Source of the DNA: Pacificoceanicola sp048553275 | Lineage (GTDB): Bacteria; Pseudomonadota; Alphaproteobacteria; Rhodobacterales; Rhodobacteraceae | Length of the DNA: 64,000 bases | NCBI RefSeq assembly: GCF_048553275.1 | Contig: NZ_JBLZMW010000003.1 | Span: 372,001 to 436,000 of the forward strand | Direction: 5' to 3' | Part shown: positions 34,460 through 41,934 of the stretch, piece after piece | Layout: each line of letters starts with the position of its first letter | How positions within the stretch are numbered: position 1 is the stretch's first letter | Position numbers and translations under genes: made by a program | The notes under the pieces: generated by a model | What the model saw: only the letters and a program-made list of their open reading frames with translations | What the model was told of the DNA's origin: nothing | Database searches by the model: none

Positions 34460-35542
34460 TCAGCGCTGGTTCGTGAAGGTAAAGAGCGACTGCAGCGCAT
34501 ACATCACACGGTCCAGAAGGAAGCCGATGATGCCGATGGTGAAGACCGCGACCATGATCTTGGCGAGCGAGCTTGAGCTGCCGTTCTGGAATTCATCCCA
34601 GACGAATTTGCCAAGGCCGGGGTTCTGCGCCAGCATTTCGGCGGCGATCAGCACCATCCAGCCCACCCCGAGCGACAGCCGCAGCCCGGTGAAGATCAGC
34701 GGCAGGGCGGAGGGCAGCACCAGCTTGGTGATCTTGGTATAGGTGTTCATCTTCAGGACCTTGGAGACATTCACCAGGTCCTTGTCGATGGAGGCCACGC
34801 CGAGCGCCGTGTTGATCAGCGTCGGCCACAGCGAGCAGAGCGTGACGGTGATGGCGGAGATCAGGAAGGACTTGGAAAACAGCCCGTCGTTCGTGGCATA
34901 GACCGCCGAGACGATCATCGTCACGATCGGCAGCCAGGCCAGCGGACTGACCGGCTTGAAGATCTGCACCAGCGGGTTGATCGCGGCATTGGCGGTCGGC
35001 GACAGACCCGCGGCAATGCCAAGCGGCACGGCCACGGCGGTGGCGACCAGGAACCCGAAGAAGACGGTTTTGATCGAGGTCCAGATCTGCTGATAATAAC
35101 TCGGCGCGCCGGTATAGGCGACGTCCTTGACCTCATCGGCCCGGCCCGCATCAATCAGGCGCTGGTTGCGCTTGTCGACCATCGCTTCGAATTTCGCCTG
35201 CTTGACGCCCTTGGCCTGCGCGTCCTGATGCAGGTTCACCGCCTCTTCCCAGACCTGCGCAGGCCCCGGAACCGCCCCCAGAGAGGTCTGCACCTTCGGC
35301 GCCAGTGTGCCCCAGAGCAGCAGAAAGCCGACGATGGCGATCAGCGGCACGACCAGCAGCCGCCAGATCTCCTTGCCCTGCGCGCGCGGGTTGTCCCCGG
35401 CGGCGGCCTTCAGGATCGGCGTCACCCAGGCAAGGCCCAGCACGTTGAACCATTTGTCGGCGGCGTTGATGCGGGTGAACAGCCGGGCGCGGCGCGCCTC
35501 GCGGTCTGCGTCTGTGGTGAAATTCGGATCGACGGTTGTCAT
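34460..35542 (-). CDS. nrtB: Nitrate ABC transporter permease
   Basis: The 360-residue membrane protein is a NrtB/SsuC-type permease with hydrophobic helices (VPLIAIVGFLLLWGTLA; FLVATAVAVPLGIAAGLSP; IMVAVFTIGIIGFLLDRVMY) and the coupling-loop region KVLKMNTYTKITKLVLPSAL. It has an N-terminal cytoplasmic extension of about 70 residues that is charged and non-homologous, and a soluble insert between the first two helices (about 105-155). AAGGA precedes ATG 35542. It lies 100 bases after nrtA and 21 bases before the fused ATPase gene. Confidence 0.9.
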   Translation of the reverse strand: MTTVDPNFTTDADREARRARLFTRINAADKWFNVLGLAWVTPILKAAAGDNPRAQGKEIWRLLVVPLIAIVGFLLLWGTLAPKVQTSLGAVPGPAQVWEEAVNLHQDAQAKGVKQAKFEAMVDKRNQRLIDAGRADEVKDVAYTGAPSYYQQIWTSIKTVFFGFLVATAVAVPLGIAAGLSPTANAAINPLVQIFKPVSPLAWLPIVTMIVSAVYATNDGLFSKSFLISAITVTLCSLWPTLINTALGVASIDKDLVNVSKVLKMNTYTKITKLVLPSALPLIFTGLRLSLGVGWMVLIAAEMLAQNPGLGKFVWDEFQNGSSSSLAKIMVAVFTIGIIGFLLDRVMYALQSLFTFTNQR

Positions 35543-35641
35543 CTGTTGCGTCCTTGAATTCTTGGGCTGAGACCTTGCGGCGATTGGATCGGATCATGCC
35601 TCCCGCCGGCAGTGCAGCGGGGGGCATGCCTGTTCGCGCCG

Positions 35642-37009
35642 TTACCCCTTGACGTCCGTGCCTTCGACGATCTGCGCGCCCTTCAGGCCGATCGGCAGGC
35701 TGTCGAGGTAGGCATTCGGCGTCTTGCCGTTATAGGGGATACCGTCGATGATATCGCTCGCCGGTGTCGCCGCCTTGTAGCCATCGCTCTCCCAGGGGAA
35801 GTCCGCCTCGTTGGCCAGCCCCTCCTCCACCAGAAGCCGCGCGGCCTTGAGGTAGATCTCCGGCTTGTAAACGTCCCTCGCGACCTCATCGTACCAGCTG
35901 TCCGGCTTGGCCTCGGCGATCTGCCCCCAGCGGCGCATCTGCGTCAGGTACCAGACCGCATCGGAGTAGAACGGGTAGGTCGCGTTGTAGCGGAAGAACA
36001 CGTTGAAGTCGGGAACCGCGCGCTTGTCGCCCTTCTCGTACTCGAAGGTGCCGGTCATGGAGTTGGCGATCACCTCCGCATCGGCGCCGACGTATTCGGG
36101 GCGCGACAGGATCTCGACCGCTTCCATGCGGTTGGCGTTGTCATTCTCGTCAAGCCACATGGCCGCCCGGATCAGCGCTTTGGTCACGGCGAGCGTGGTG
36201 TTCGGGTTGGCCTCGGCGAACTCGGCCGACAGGCCAAAGACCTTCTCGGGGTTGTTCTTCCACAGCTCGTAATCGGTGATGACGGGCACGCCGATGCCCT
36301 TGAACACCGCCTGCTGGTTCCACGGCTCGCCGACGCAATACCCATGGATCGTCCCGGCCTCCAGCGTCGCGGGCATTTGCGGCGGCGGGGTCACGGAGAG
36401 GAACACATCCGCGCCGATCTGCCCGGTGATGTTCTCCGGCGAATAATACCCCGGATGCAGCCCGCCCGCGGCCAGCCAGTAGCGAAGCTCGTAATTGTGG
36501 GTCGAGACCGGGAAGACCATGCCCATGTTGAAGGGCTTGCCCTCGGATTTGTACTGCGCGACAACCGGGGCCAGCGCCTCGGCGCTGATGGGATGCTGCG
36601 GGCGGCCATCGTCCATCTTGGGGATATTGGGCAGCATCGCCTCCCACACCTCGTTCGACACGGTGATGCCGTTGCCGTTCAGGTCCATGGAAAACGGCGT
36701 GATGATATGCGCCTCCGTGCCGAACCCGATGGTCGCGGCGAGCGGCTGACCGGCCAGCATGTGCGCCCCGTCAAGCTGTCCGCCGATCACACCATCGAGC
36801 AGCACCTTCCAGTTCGCCTGCGCTTCGAGGGTCACGAACAGGCCTTCATCGAGGAAATACCCCTGCTCATAGGCCACGGCGAGCGGCGCCATGTCGGTCA
36901 GTTTGATAAAGCCAAAGGTCAGCTCGTCCTTTTCCAGCTCCAGCATCTCGGCCATGGCCGGGCTGACAAGCGCGGTTGTCGCCGCAAGGCTCAGGAGAAG
37001 TCGCTTCAT
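35642..37009 (-). CDS. nrtA: Nitrate ABC transporter substrate-binding protein
   Basis: This 455-residue periplasmic protein of the NrtA/CmpA family has a Sec signal peptide (MKRLLLSLAATTALVSPAMA) followed by LTFGFIKLTDMAPLAVAYEQ, the typical start of the mature domain. No lipobox Cys is visible, so it may be soluble. It shares the ligand-binding fold with NasS, encoded directly upstream without a signal peptide. It is the first gene after the regulatory leader, so its expression should be under NasS/NasT control together with the whole downstream operon. Confidence 0.92.
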   Translation of the reverse strand: MKRLLLSLAATTALVSPAMAEMLELEKDELTFGFIKLTDMAPLAVAYEQGYFLDEGLFVTLEAQANWKVLLDGVIGGQLDGAHMLAGQPLAATIGFGTEAHIITPFSMDLNGNGITVSNEVWEAMLPNIPKMDDGRPQHPISAEALAPVVAQYKSEGKPFNMGMVFPVSTHNYELRYWLAAGGLHPGYYSPENITGQIGADVFLSVTPPPQMPATLEAGTIHGYCVGEPWNQQAVFKGIGVPVITDYELWKNNPEKVFGLSAEFAEANPNTTLAVTKALIRAAMWLDENDNANRMEAVEILSRPEYVGADAEVIANSMTGTFEYEKGDKRAVPDFNVFFRYNATYPFYSDAVWYLTQMRRWGQIAEAKPDSWYDEVARDVYKPEIYLKAARLLVEEGLANEADFPWESDGYKAATPASDIIDGIPYNGKTPNAYLDSLPIGLKGAQIVEGTDVKG

Positions 37010-37064
37010 GGGGAAGTCCCTTTCGTTACTGTCGATTTGGGTCCGGATCTGCCGGACTGAAAAA

Positions 37065-37122
37065 CAAAAAAAGCCGCCGACACGCACCGCCTGGGAGGAA
37101 AGGCGGAGGGTCGAGCGGCTTT
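37065..37122 (-). terminator. Leader terminator of the nas operon
   Basis: On the minus strand AAAGCCGC (plus coordinates 37115-37122) pairs with GCGGCTTT (37070-37077) with an inner CGAC/GTCG and CCGCCT/AGGCGG extension, followed by a run of seven T. The transcript ends about 60 bases before nrtA unless the stem is prevented. Its 5' arm is also part of the hairpin at 37113-37126. Confidence 0.8.
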
Positions 37123-37148
37123 GCTCTGGAGATCCCTGTCATAGGGAT
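37113..37148 (-). promoter_or_regulatory. ANTAR-type antiterminator hairpins (NasT target) in the nrtA leader
   Basis: On the minus strand two hairpins precede the terminator. The second is GAGC-AAAGCC-GCTC (37113-37126). Its six-base loop has A at position 1 and G at position 4, the signature recognised by ANTAR proteins, and the hairpin uses the same bases as the terminator's 5' arm. The first is ATCCCT...AGGGAT (37132-37148) with a five-base loop in my folding, so it departs from the expected hexaloop. NasT is encoded 1.3 kb upstream, so NasT-dependent antitermination is the likely control. Confidence 0.68.
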
Positions 37149-37294
37149 TGATGTCTTGTCGGCGGGCGTCGTTGCTCGCCAGTGTCTCTACTATGCCAGC
37201 GCGGGCCCCGCTCTCCCAAAACAATTTGTCTCAGATGCAGGTTTTTCGCGGCATCGCAGCATGGATCTCGCCGCGGCTGCACATTTTGCGGGCA

Positions 37295-38461
37295 TCAGGC
37301 GGTCAGAGGCTCAAAAATACGCCCGTCGAAAAACGAATCCCGCTGCAGAATCAGTCTGCCGTTGGAGGAGGACACCGCCGTCGCTTCGCTCAGCGAGCCT
37401 TCGATCTTGGAGGAGGCGCCGGGCAGGTCGGCGGCGGTATCCCGCAAGGCCCGGCGGTAAATGTCGGACCGATAGACCCCCCGCGCCGCCGCCTCCGGGT
37501 CCTGCCCGATCCGCTTGCCCAACTGGCAGCCGATCCACTCCGCCTGACTGCGCCAGGGAAAGCCTGCCGCGCCGTTGTGAAACTCGATGAACCCCGGCAC
37601 ATCGCGCGCCTCGCCGCGCGCCGAGATCACCAGCCGCCCGGAGAGCGAGCGTTCGACGTGCTCGGGCGGCAGATCGAGATAGTGCCGGCGGGCCAGCACT
37701 TCGGAGGCGAGCAACCGCGACGCCGGATCAGCCAGCCACCGCCCCGCCCGCCAGACCGCCCGGATCAGCCGATCCGTCAGCGATGTTTCCGTATCGGCCC
37801 AGTCGCTGCGCACGGCCAGCACCTTTTCCGGTGCGAAACTCCAGATCGCATTGCCCGGCAGGAGCAGCGCCCCGACGTTGTTTTCCACCGTTTTCGTGCC
37901 CCAGGGTTCACCGACGCAGAAGGCGTCAATCTCGCCCTCGGCGATGGCCTCGGCCATCAGCGGTGGCGGCACGGTGCGCACCTCCACCCGCTCCGGCACC
38001 GCATAGCCCAGCGCCGACAGCCAGTAGAACACCAGCTCCGCGTGCATCGAGAACGGGAACGGCACCCCGATGCGCAGCCGCTCGCCGCCAACCGCGATCA
38101 ACGCCCGCCCGGCCTTTTCCGCATCGGCAAAATCGAAATCGTGGCCATTGGCGCGCAGTCGCTCTTCCAGCGCCCGGCTGACCCCGATGACATTGCCATT
38201 GACCGACAGCACCGAGACCGCGGACAGCGGCGCACCCGCCCCGCCAAAGCCCAGCGCGGCGGCAATCGGCACCGGCGAGAGCATCTGCGCCGCGTCCACC
38301 TGCCCGAAGCTGAGCATATCGCGCAGCGAGGACCAGCTCGGCGCGCGGCGCAGATCGAGCGAGATGCCCTCTTCCAGCGCGAAGCCCATTTCCTGCGCCA
38401 CGATGAGCGGCGCGGCATCCGTCAAGGGGATATAGCCGACCGACAGCAAGGTCTCCTTCAT
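37295..38461 (-). CDS. nasS: Nitrate sensor, cytoplasmic NrtA-like regulator
   Basis: The 388-residue protein is homologous to NrtA (LLSVGYIPLTDAAPLIVAQE; FCVGEPWGTKTVENNVGAL) but lacks a signal peptide, so it stays in the cytoplasm. In Paracoccus and Azotobacter, NasS binds NasT and holds it inactive until nitrate or nitrite is bound. The ATG overlaps the end of nasT (ATGA), the usual arrangement. It lies just upstream of the nrtA leader. I call it nasS by gene order plus absence of export signal. Confidence 0.9.
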   Translation of the reverse strand: MKETLLSVGYIPLTDAAPLIVAQEMGFALEEGISLDLRRAPSWSSLRDMLSFGQVDAAQMLSPVPIAAALGFGGAGAPLSAVSVLSVNGNVIGVSRALEERLRANGHDFDFADAEKAGRALIAVGGERLRIGVPFPFSMHAELVFYWLSALGYAVPERVEVRTVPPPLMAEAIAEGEIDAFCVGEPWGTKTVENNVGALLLPGNAIWSFAPEKVLAVRSDWADTETSLTDRLIRAVWRAGRWLADPASRLLASEVLARRHYLDLPPEHVERSLSGRLVISARGEARDVPGFIEFHNGAAGFPWRSQAEWIGCQLGKRIGQDPEAAARGVYRSDIYRRALRDTAADLPGASSKIEGSLSEATAVSSSNGRLILQRDSFFDGRIFEPLTA

Positions 38462-39042
38462 GACAGCAGCCCCGCCGCCGTCACCAGCGCCTGTGCCACC
38501 TCGGCCACGCGCTTGCCCTGATCCATCGCCGCCTTGCGCAGGATGGCGTAGGCCTCATCCTCTCCGACGCCGCGCGCCTTCATGATCATGCCCTTGGCAC
38601 GGTCGATCACCTTGCGCTCTTCCAGCGCCCGCTTGGTTGCCGCCAATTCCGTGCGCATCCGCTGAAACATCCGGAAACGGGCGATGGCCGCATCGAGGAT
38701 CGGTTTGAGCCGGTCCGGGCGCAACCCGTCCACGACATAGGCCGAGACCCCCGCTTCGATCGCCGCCGTCGACAGGCCCACATCGGAGCGGTCGACGAAC
38801 ATCGCCACCGGGCGTTCCATCGGCCCGGACGCCAGCGCCAGCCCTTCGAGCATGTCGCGCGAGGGGTTTTCGATGTCGATCAGAACGACATCCGGCTGCA
38901 CCTCGCGGATGCGCCGGGCCAATGCCGTCGGCTCCGAAATGATGCGGATCTCGCAATCGCCGGCGGCCTTCAGGCTGTCGACGATCTGGGTCGCGCGATC
39001 CTTGTCGGCTTCGACCACGATTATGGAGAGGATATCTGTCAC
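38458..39042 (-). CDS. nasT: ANTAR-domain response regulator (nitrate antiterminator)
   Basis: The 194-residue protein has an N-terminal receiver-like domain (ILSIIVVEADKDRATQIVDS, Asp in VVLIDIE) and a C-terminal ANTAR RNA-binding domain (EERKVIDRAKGMIMKARG, then EDEAYAILRKAAMDQGKR). It binds nascent RNA hairpins to allow read-through of the nas leader. The most plausible start is GTG 39042, which gives the normal length of NasT; the ribosome site is weak. It is followed by nasS with a four-base overlap and is divergent from coxC. Confidence 0.88.
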   Translation of the reverse strand: MTDILSIIVVEADKDRATQIVDSLKAAGDCEIRIISEPTALARRIREVQPDVVLIDIENPSRDMLEGLALASGPMERPVAMFVDRSDVGLSTAAIEAGVSAYVVDGLRPDRLKPILDAAIARFRMFQRMRTELAATKRALEERKVIDRAKGMIMKARGVGEDEAYAILRKAAMDQGKRVAEVAQALVTAAGLLS

Positions 39043-39287
39043 AGCCCCAGAAATGCTGCGCCTGCAGCATGAAGGCAATGACAAAACCGAATTCCACCGG
39101 GCCCGCCGCCGCAGTCGCACAAAATTCAGGCAGAGCGCGAACTTTCACGCCTCCCGCCCTGCGTTTTCCGGACAGGCACAGTCCGGTTTCACGGACCCGT
39201 GCCCGGCCTGCAGGACGCCAAAGAAATTGGCTTCAAATCAACCGGTAGTGTTTGCAAACCGCCGCATTTCTGGTCATTTTCCGCGAT

Positions 39288-40427
39288 ATGGACGTCTTGG
39301 ACATCAGCCATAGCGGCTTCTTGACAGCAATGGCCTGCGTCGTTGCGCTTGTTGCCGGGTTTACCGGGCTGTCGCTCACACGCGATCTGGCCAAGAAACC
39401 CGTATTCCAGAAGAAAGTCGCCATTACCCTCGCGGCGGTTGCCCTCGGCGGCGGCATCTGGGCCATGCATTTCATTGCCATGCTGGGCCTCAAGATGCCG
39501 ATTTTGTTCTACTATGACGCGGCAATCACGCTGGTTTCGGCCTTGTCGGCAATCCTGCTGGTGGGCGCGGCCCTGCTGCTGCTGCATTTCGCGGAGCGCA
39601 CGCCTTGGGTCATCTGTGTGGCGGGTGCCATCGTGGGGGTGGGCATCCTGGTCATGCATTACATTGGCATGGCGGGGCTGGAGCTGTGCCGGGCCATCTA
39701 TACCGTGCCGGGGGTGGTTTTCTCGTCCCTTGTCGCCATTGGCCTGTGCGTGCTCGCGTTCTGGATTGCCTATGGGCATCGCACCAACCGCACCATCCTG
39801 CTCGGCACCGTCTGCTTTGCGGTGGCGGTCTGCTCCGTGCATTTCCTCGCCATTGCGGGAACGAATTTCGTGGCCGAACCCAGTGTGACGGAATTTGGCC
39901 CCTCCATGAGCAACGAAACGCTGGCATTGGGGGTGATCTTCTTCAGCTTCGTGATCTTTGGCGCGTCCTTGTGGGTCAGCGTGACCTATCTGGTCCCGCC
40001 CACCGCCGCCCCGATATCCGGGACCGAGGCCGAAGCCGGGCGTGCCACCGCCGCGGCGTCTCCGATCCCCGCCACGGACCTTCAAATCCCCTGCGAGAGC
40101 GAAGGCAAGAAGATCTTTGTCCGCTCCCGCGATGTTCTTTTCGTCCGTGCCGATGGCCACTACACGCAGGTCTATACACAGACCGAGCGACTGTTCTGTG
40201 CCTGGCCCATCACGGAGGCGAGCAAGCGGCTCTTGCCCGCCGGGTTCCTGCAAACCCATCGCAGCTATATCGTCAATCCAAGCCGCGTCGCGCGCTTCGA
40301 GCGCAACCGCGACAAGGGCCGCTGCCTGTTCGACGGGGCCGATCTGCCGCCCGCCCCGGTGAGCCGCTCCAAGCTGAAGGCAATCCAGGACAAACTGGCG
40401 TCGCAGGTCGGCGCAGTTCGTGCATGA
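39288..40427 (+). CDS. coxC: MHYT-LytTR regulator of CO oxidation
   Basis: The 379-residue protein has seven membrane helices with MHYT-type motifs (MHFIAMLG, MHYIGMAG, VHFLAIAG), a proposed sensor for O2, CO or NO through Cu or heme, and a C-terminal LytTR DNA-binding domain at about 265-375 (DVLFVRADGHYTQVYTQTER, THRSYIVNPSRV). This domain order matches CoxC/CoxH of Oligotropha. It precedes the CODH structural genes, so I name it coxC. ATG 39288 begins the first helix; TTG 39252 is an alternative. A direct repeat of LytTR type follows at its 3' end. Confidence 0.88.
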   Translation: MDVLDISHSGFLTAMACVVALVAGFTGLSLTRDLAKKPVFQKKVAITLAAVALGGGIWAMHFIAMLGLKMPILFYYDAAITLVSALSAILLVGAALLLLHFAERTPWVICVAGAIVGVGILVMHYIGMAGLELCRAIYTVPGVVFSSLVAIGLCVLAFWIAYGHRTNRTILLGTVCFAVAVCSVHFLAIAGTNFVAEPSVTEFGPSMSNETLALGVIFFSFVIFGASLWVSVTYLVPPTAAPISGTEAEAGRATAAASPIPATDLQIPCESEGKKIFVRSRDVLFVRADGHYTQVYTQTERLFCAWPITEASKRLLPAGFLQTHRSYIVNPSRVARFERNRDKGRCLFDGADLPPAPVSRSKLKAIQDKLASQVGAVRA

Positions 40428-40445
40428 TACGGCGCATTTCGTGCA
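40410..40445 (+). promoter_or_regulatory. Direct repeat, LytTR/RcoM-type operator candidate before coxM
   Basis: GGCGCAGTTCGTGCA (40410-40424) and GGCGCATTTCGTGCA (40431-40445) match in 14 of 15 bases and are 21 bases apart, exactly two helical turns. Both contain TTCGTG, which fits the TTnnnG core described for RcoM, a LytTR CO sensor. The first copy overlaps the coxC stop codon. The likely ligand is CoxC or a LytTR relative activating coxM. Confidence 0.6.
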
Positions 40446-40537
40446 AAAGACCTGTGTTTCATTGATTTTCTGATGCCCGCCGCCCTGGCACCGGGCAGCC
40501 TCCACCCGAGGAATTTCGCTTAGGGAGGAGCCCGCCG

Positions 40538-41392
40538 ATGATACCAGCGGCATTCGAATACTATCGCCCCAAGGACATGGACGGTGTCCTGTCGCTGCTC
40601 CGGGAGCATGGCGACGACGCCCGGGTCATGGCCGGCGGCCACAGCCTGATCCCGATGATGAAGCTGCGCATGGCGGAGGTGCCACACCTGATCGACCTGC
40701 AGGATGTCGGCGGCCTGTCCGGCATCGACATCGACGGTGACAGCATCCGCATCGGCGCCATGGTCACCCAGGCCGACCTGATCGACCACGCCGCGCTGGC
40801 CAAGGCCGCGCCGATCCTGCGCGAGGCCGCCTTGCAGATTGCCGACCCGCAGGTGCGGTACATGGGCACCGTCGGCGGCAATGTCGCCAATGGCGATCCG
40901 GGCAACGACATGCCCGGGCTGATGCAATGCTTGGACGCCAGCTTCACCGTGGTCGGCCCCGAGGGCGCGCGCGAGATCGCGGCGCGGGACTTCTACGAGG
41001 CGGCCTACATGACCGCCCGCGAGGACGACGAAGTGCTGACCGCCGTCACGATCCCGCTGCCGTCCGGCGGCCATGCCTACGAAAAGCAGAAACGCAAGAT
41101 CGGCGACTATGCGACCGCCGCCGCCGCCGTGCAGATCGTCAAGGACGGCGACACCTGCGCAAGCGCGGCCATCGCCATGACCAATCTCAGCGACACGCCT
41201 GTGTTCAGCGAGGCCGCAGGCGCGGCGTTGGTCGGAACCGGCGTCGATGATGCCGCGCTGAAAGCGGCCGTTGCGGCCATGCTCGGCGACATCGACCCGA
41301 GCGAGGACAACCGCGGCCCCGTCGCATTCAAGAAACACGTGGCCGGGGTGATCCTGCGCCGCGCCATCGAGCGGGCCTGGTCGCGCGCCTGA
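40538..41392 (+). CDS. coxM: Carbon monoxide dehydrogenase medium subunit (FAD)
   Basis: The 284-residue flavoprotein subunit of aerobic CODH carries electrons from the iron-sulfur subunit to the quinone pool. FAD motifs are visible: AGGHSLIPMMKLRMAEVPHL and TVGGNVANGDPGNDMPGLMQ. The fold and length match CoxM and the FAD subunit of xanthine dehydrogenase. The M-S-L order is that of form I CODH. The gene is first in the structural operon, 110 bases after coxC, with LytTR-like repeats in between. Confidence 0.93.
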   Translation: MIPAAFEYYRPKDMDGVLSLLREHGDDARVMAGGHSLIPMMKLRMAEVPHLIDLQDVGGLSGIDIDGDSIRIGAMVTQADLIDHAALAKAAPILREAALQIADPQVRYMGTVGGNVANGDPGNDMPGLMQCLDASFTVVGPEGAREIAARDFYEAAYMTAREDDEVLTAVTIPLPSGGHAYEKQKRKIGDYATAAAAVQIVKDGDTCASAAIAMTNLSDTPVFSEAAGAALVGTGVDDAALKAAVAAMLGDIDPSEDNRGPVAFKKHVAGVILRRAIERAWSRA

Positions 41393-41439
41393 GGTCACCC
41401 CTCAAGCCGCGCCGCGATAGGGCGAGAGAAAGGAACACA

Positions 41440-41934
41440 ATGCCAAAGAAAATGCACATCACGCTGACCGTGAACGGCAAGGAACAGGAATTCCTCGCCG
41501 AACCGCGCGAATTGCTGATCTACACGCTGCGCGAGCGGCTCAACATCACCGGCCCGCATATCGGCTGCGAGACCTCGCACTGCGGCGCCTGCACCGTCAC
41601 CCTCAATGGCAAGTCGGTCAAAGCCTGCACCCTGTTCGTGGCACAGGCGGATGGCGCCGAAATCACCACGATCGAAGGCATCGGCACCCCCGATGCCCTG
41701 CACCCGCTGCAAACGGCGTTCAAGGAACACCACGGTCTGCAGTGCGGCTATTGCACCCCCGGCATGATCACCCGCGCCACCAAGTTGCTCGAAGAGAACC
41801 CGAACCCGACAGAGGAAGACATCCGTTTCGGCATGGCTGGCAATATCTGCCGCTGCACCGGCTATCAGAACATCATCAAGTCCATTCAGGCCGCTGCGGC
41901 CGAGATGAACGCCGCGAAGGAGGCCGCAGAATGA
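41440..41934 (+). CDS. coxS: Carbon monoxide dehydrogenase small subunit (two [2Fe-2S])
   Basis: The 164-residue iron-sulfur subunit has the plant-type cluster motif GCETSHCGACTVTLNGKSVK with a fourth Cys in ACTLFV, and the C-terminal cluster set QCGYCTPGMITR and ICRCTGYQNIIKSI. It accepts electrons from the Mo-Cu site of CoxL. Its stop overlaps the coxL start (ATGA). The start is a clear ATG after GAAAGGAAC. Confidence 0.95.
   Translation: MPKKMHITLTVNGKEQEFLAEPRELLIYTLRERLNITGPHIGCETSHCGACTVTLNGKSVKACTLFVAQADGAEITTIEGIGTPDALHPLQTAFKEHHGLQCGYCTPGMITRATKLLEENPNPTEEDIRFGMAGNICRCTGYQNIIKSIQAAAAEMNAAKEAAE

Noticed and set aside
40486..40499. TGGCAC resembling a sigma-54 -24 element before coxM
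   Set aside because: The matching -12 TTGC is absent at the right distance (AGCC instead), so I do not call a sigma-54 promoter.
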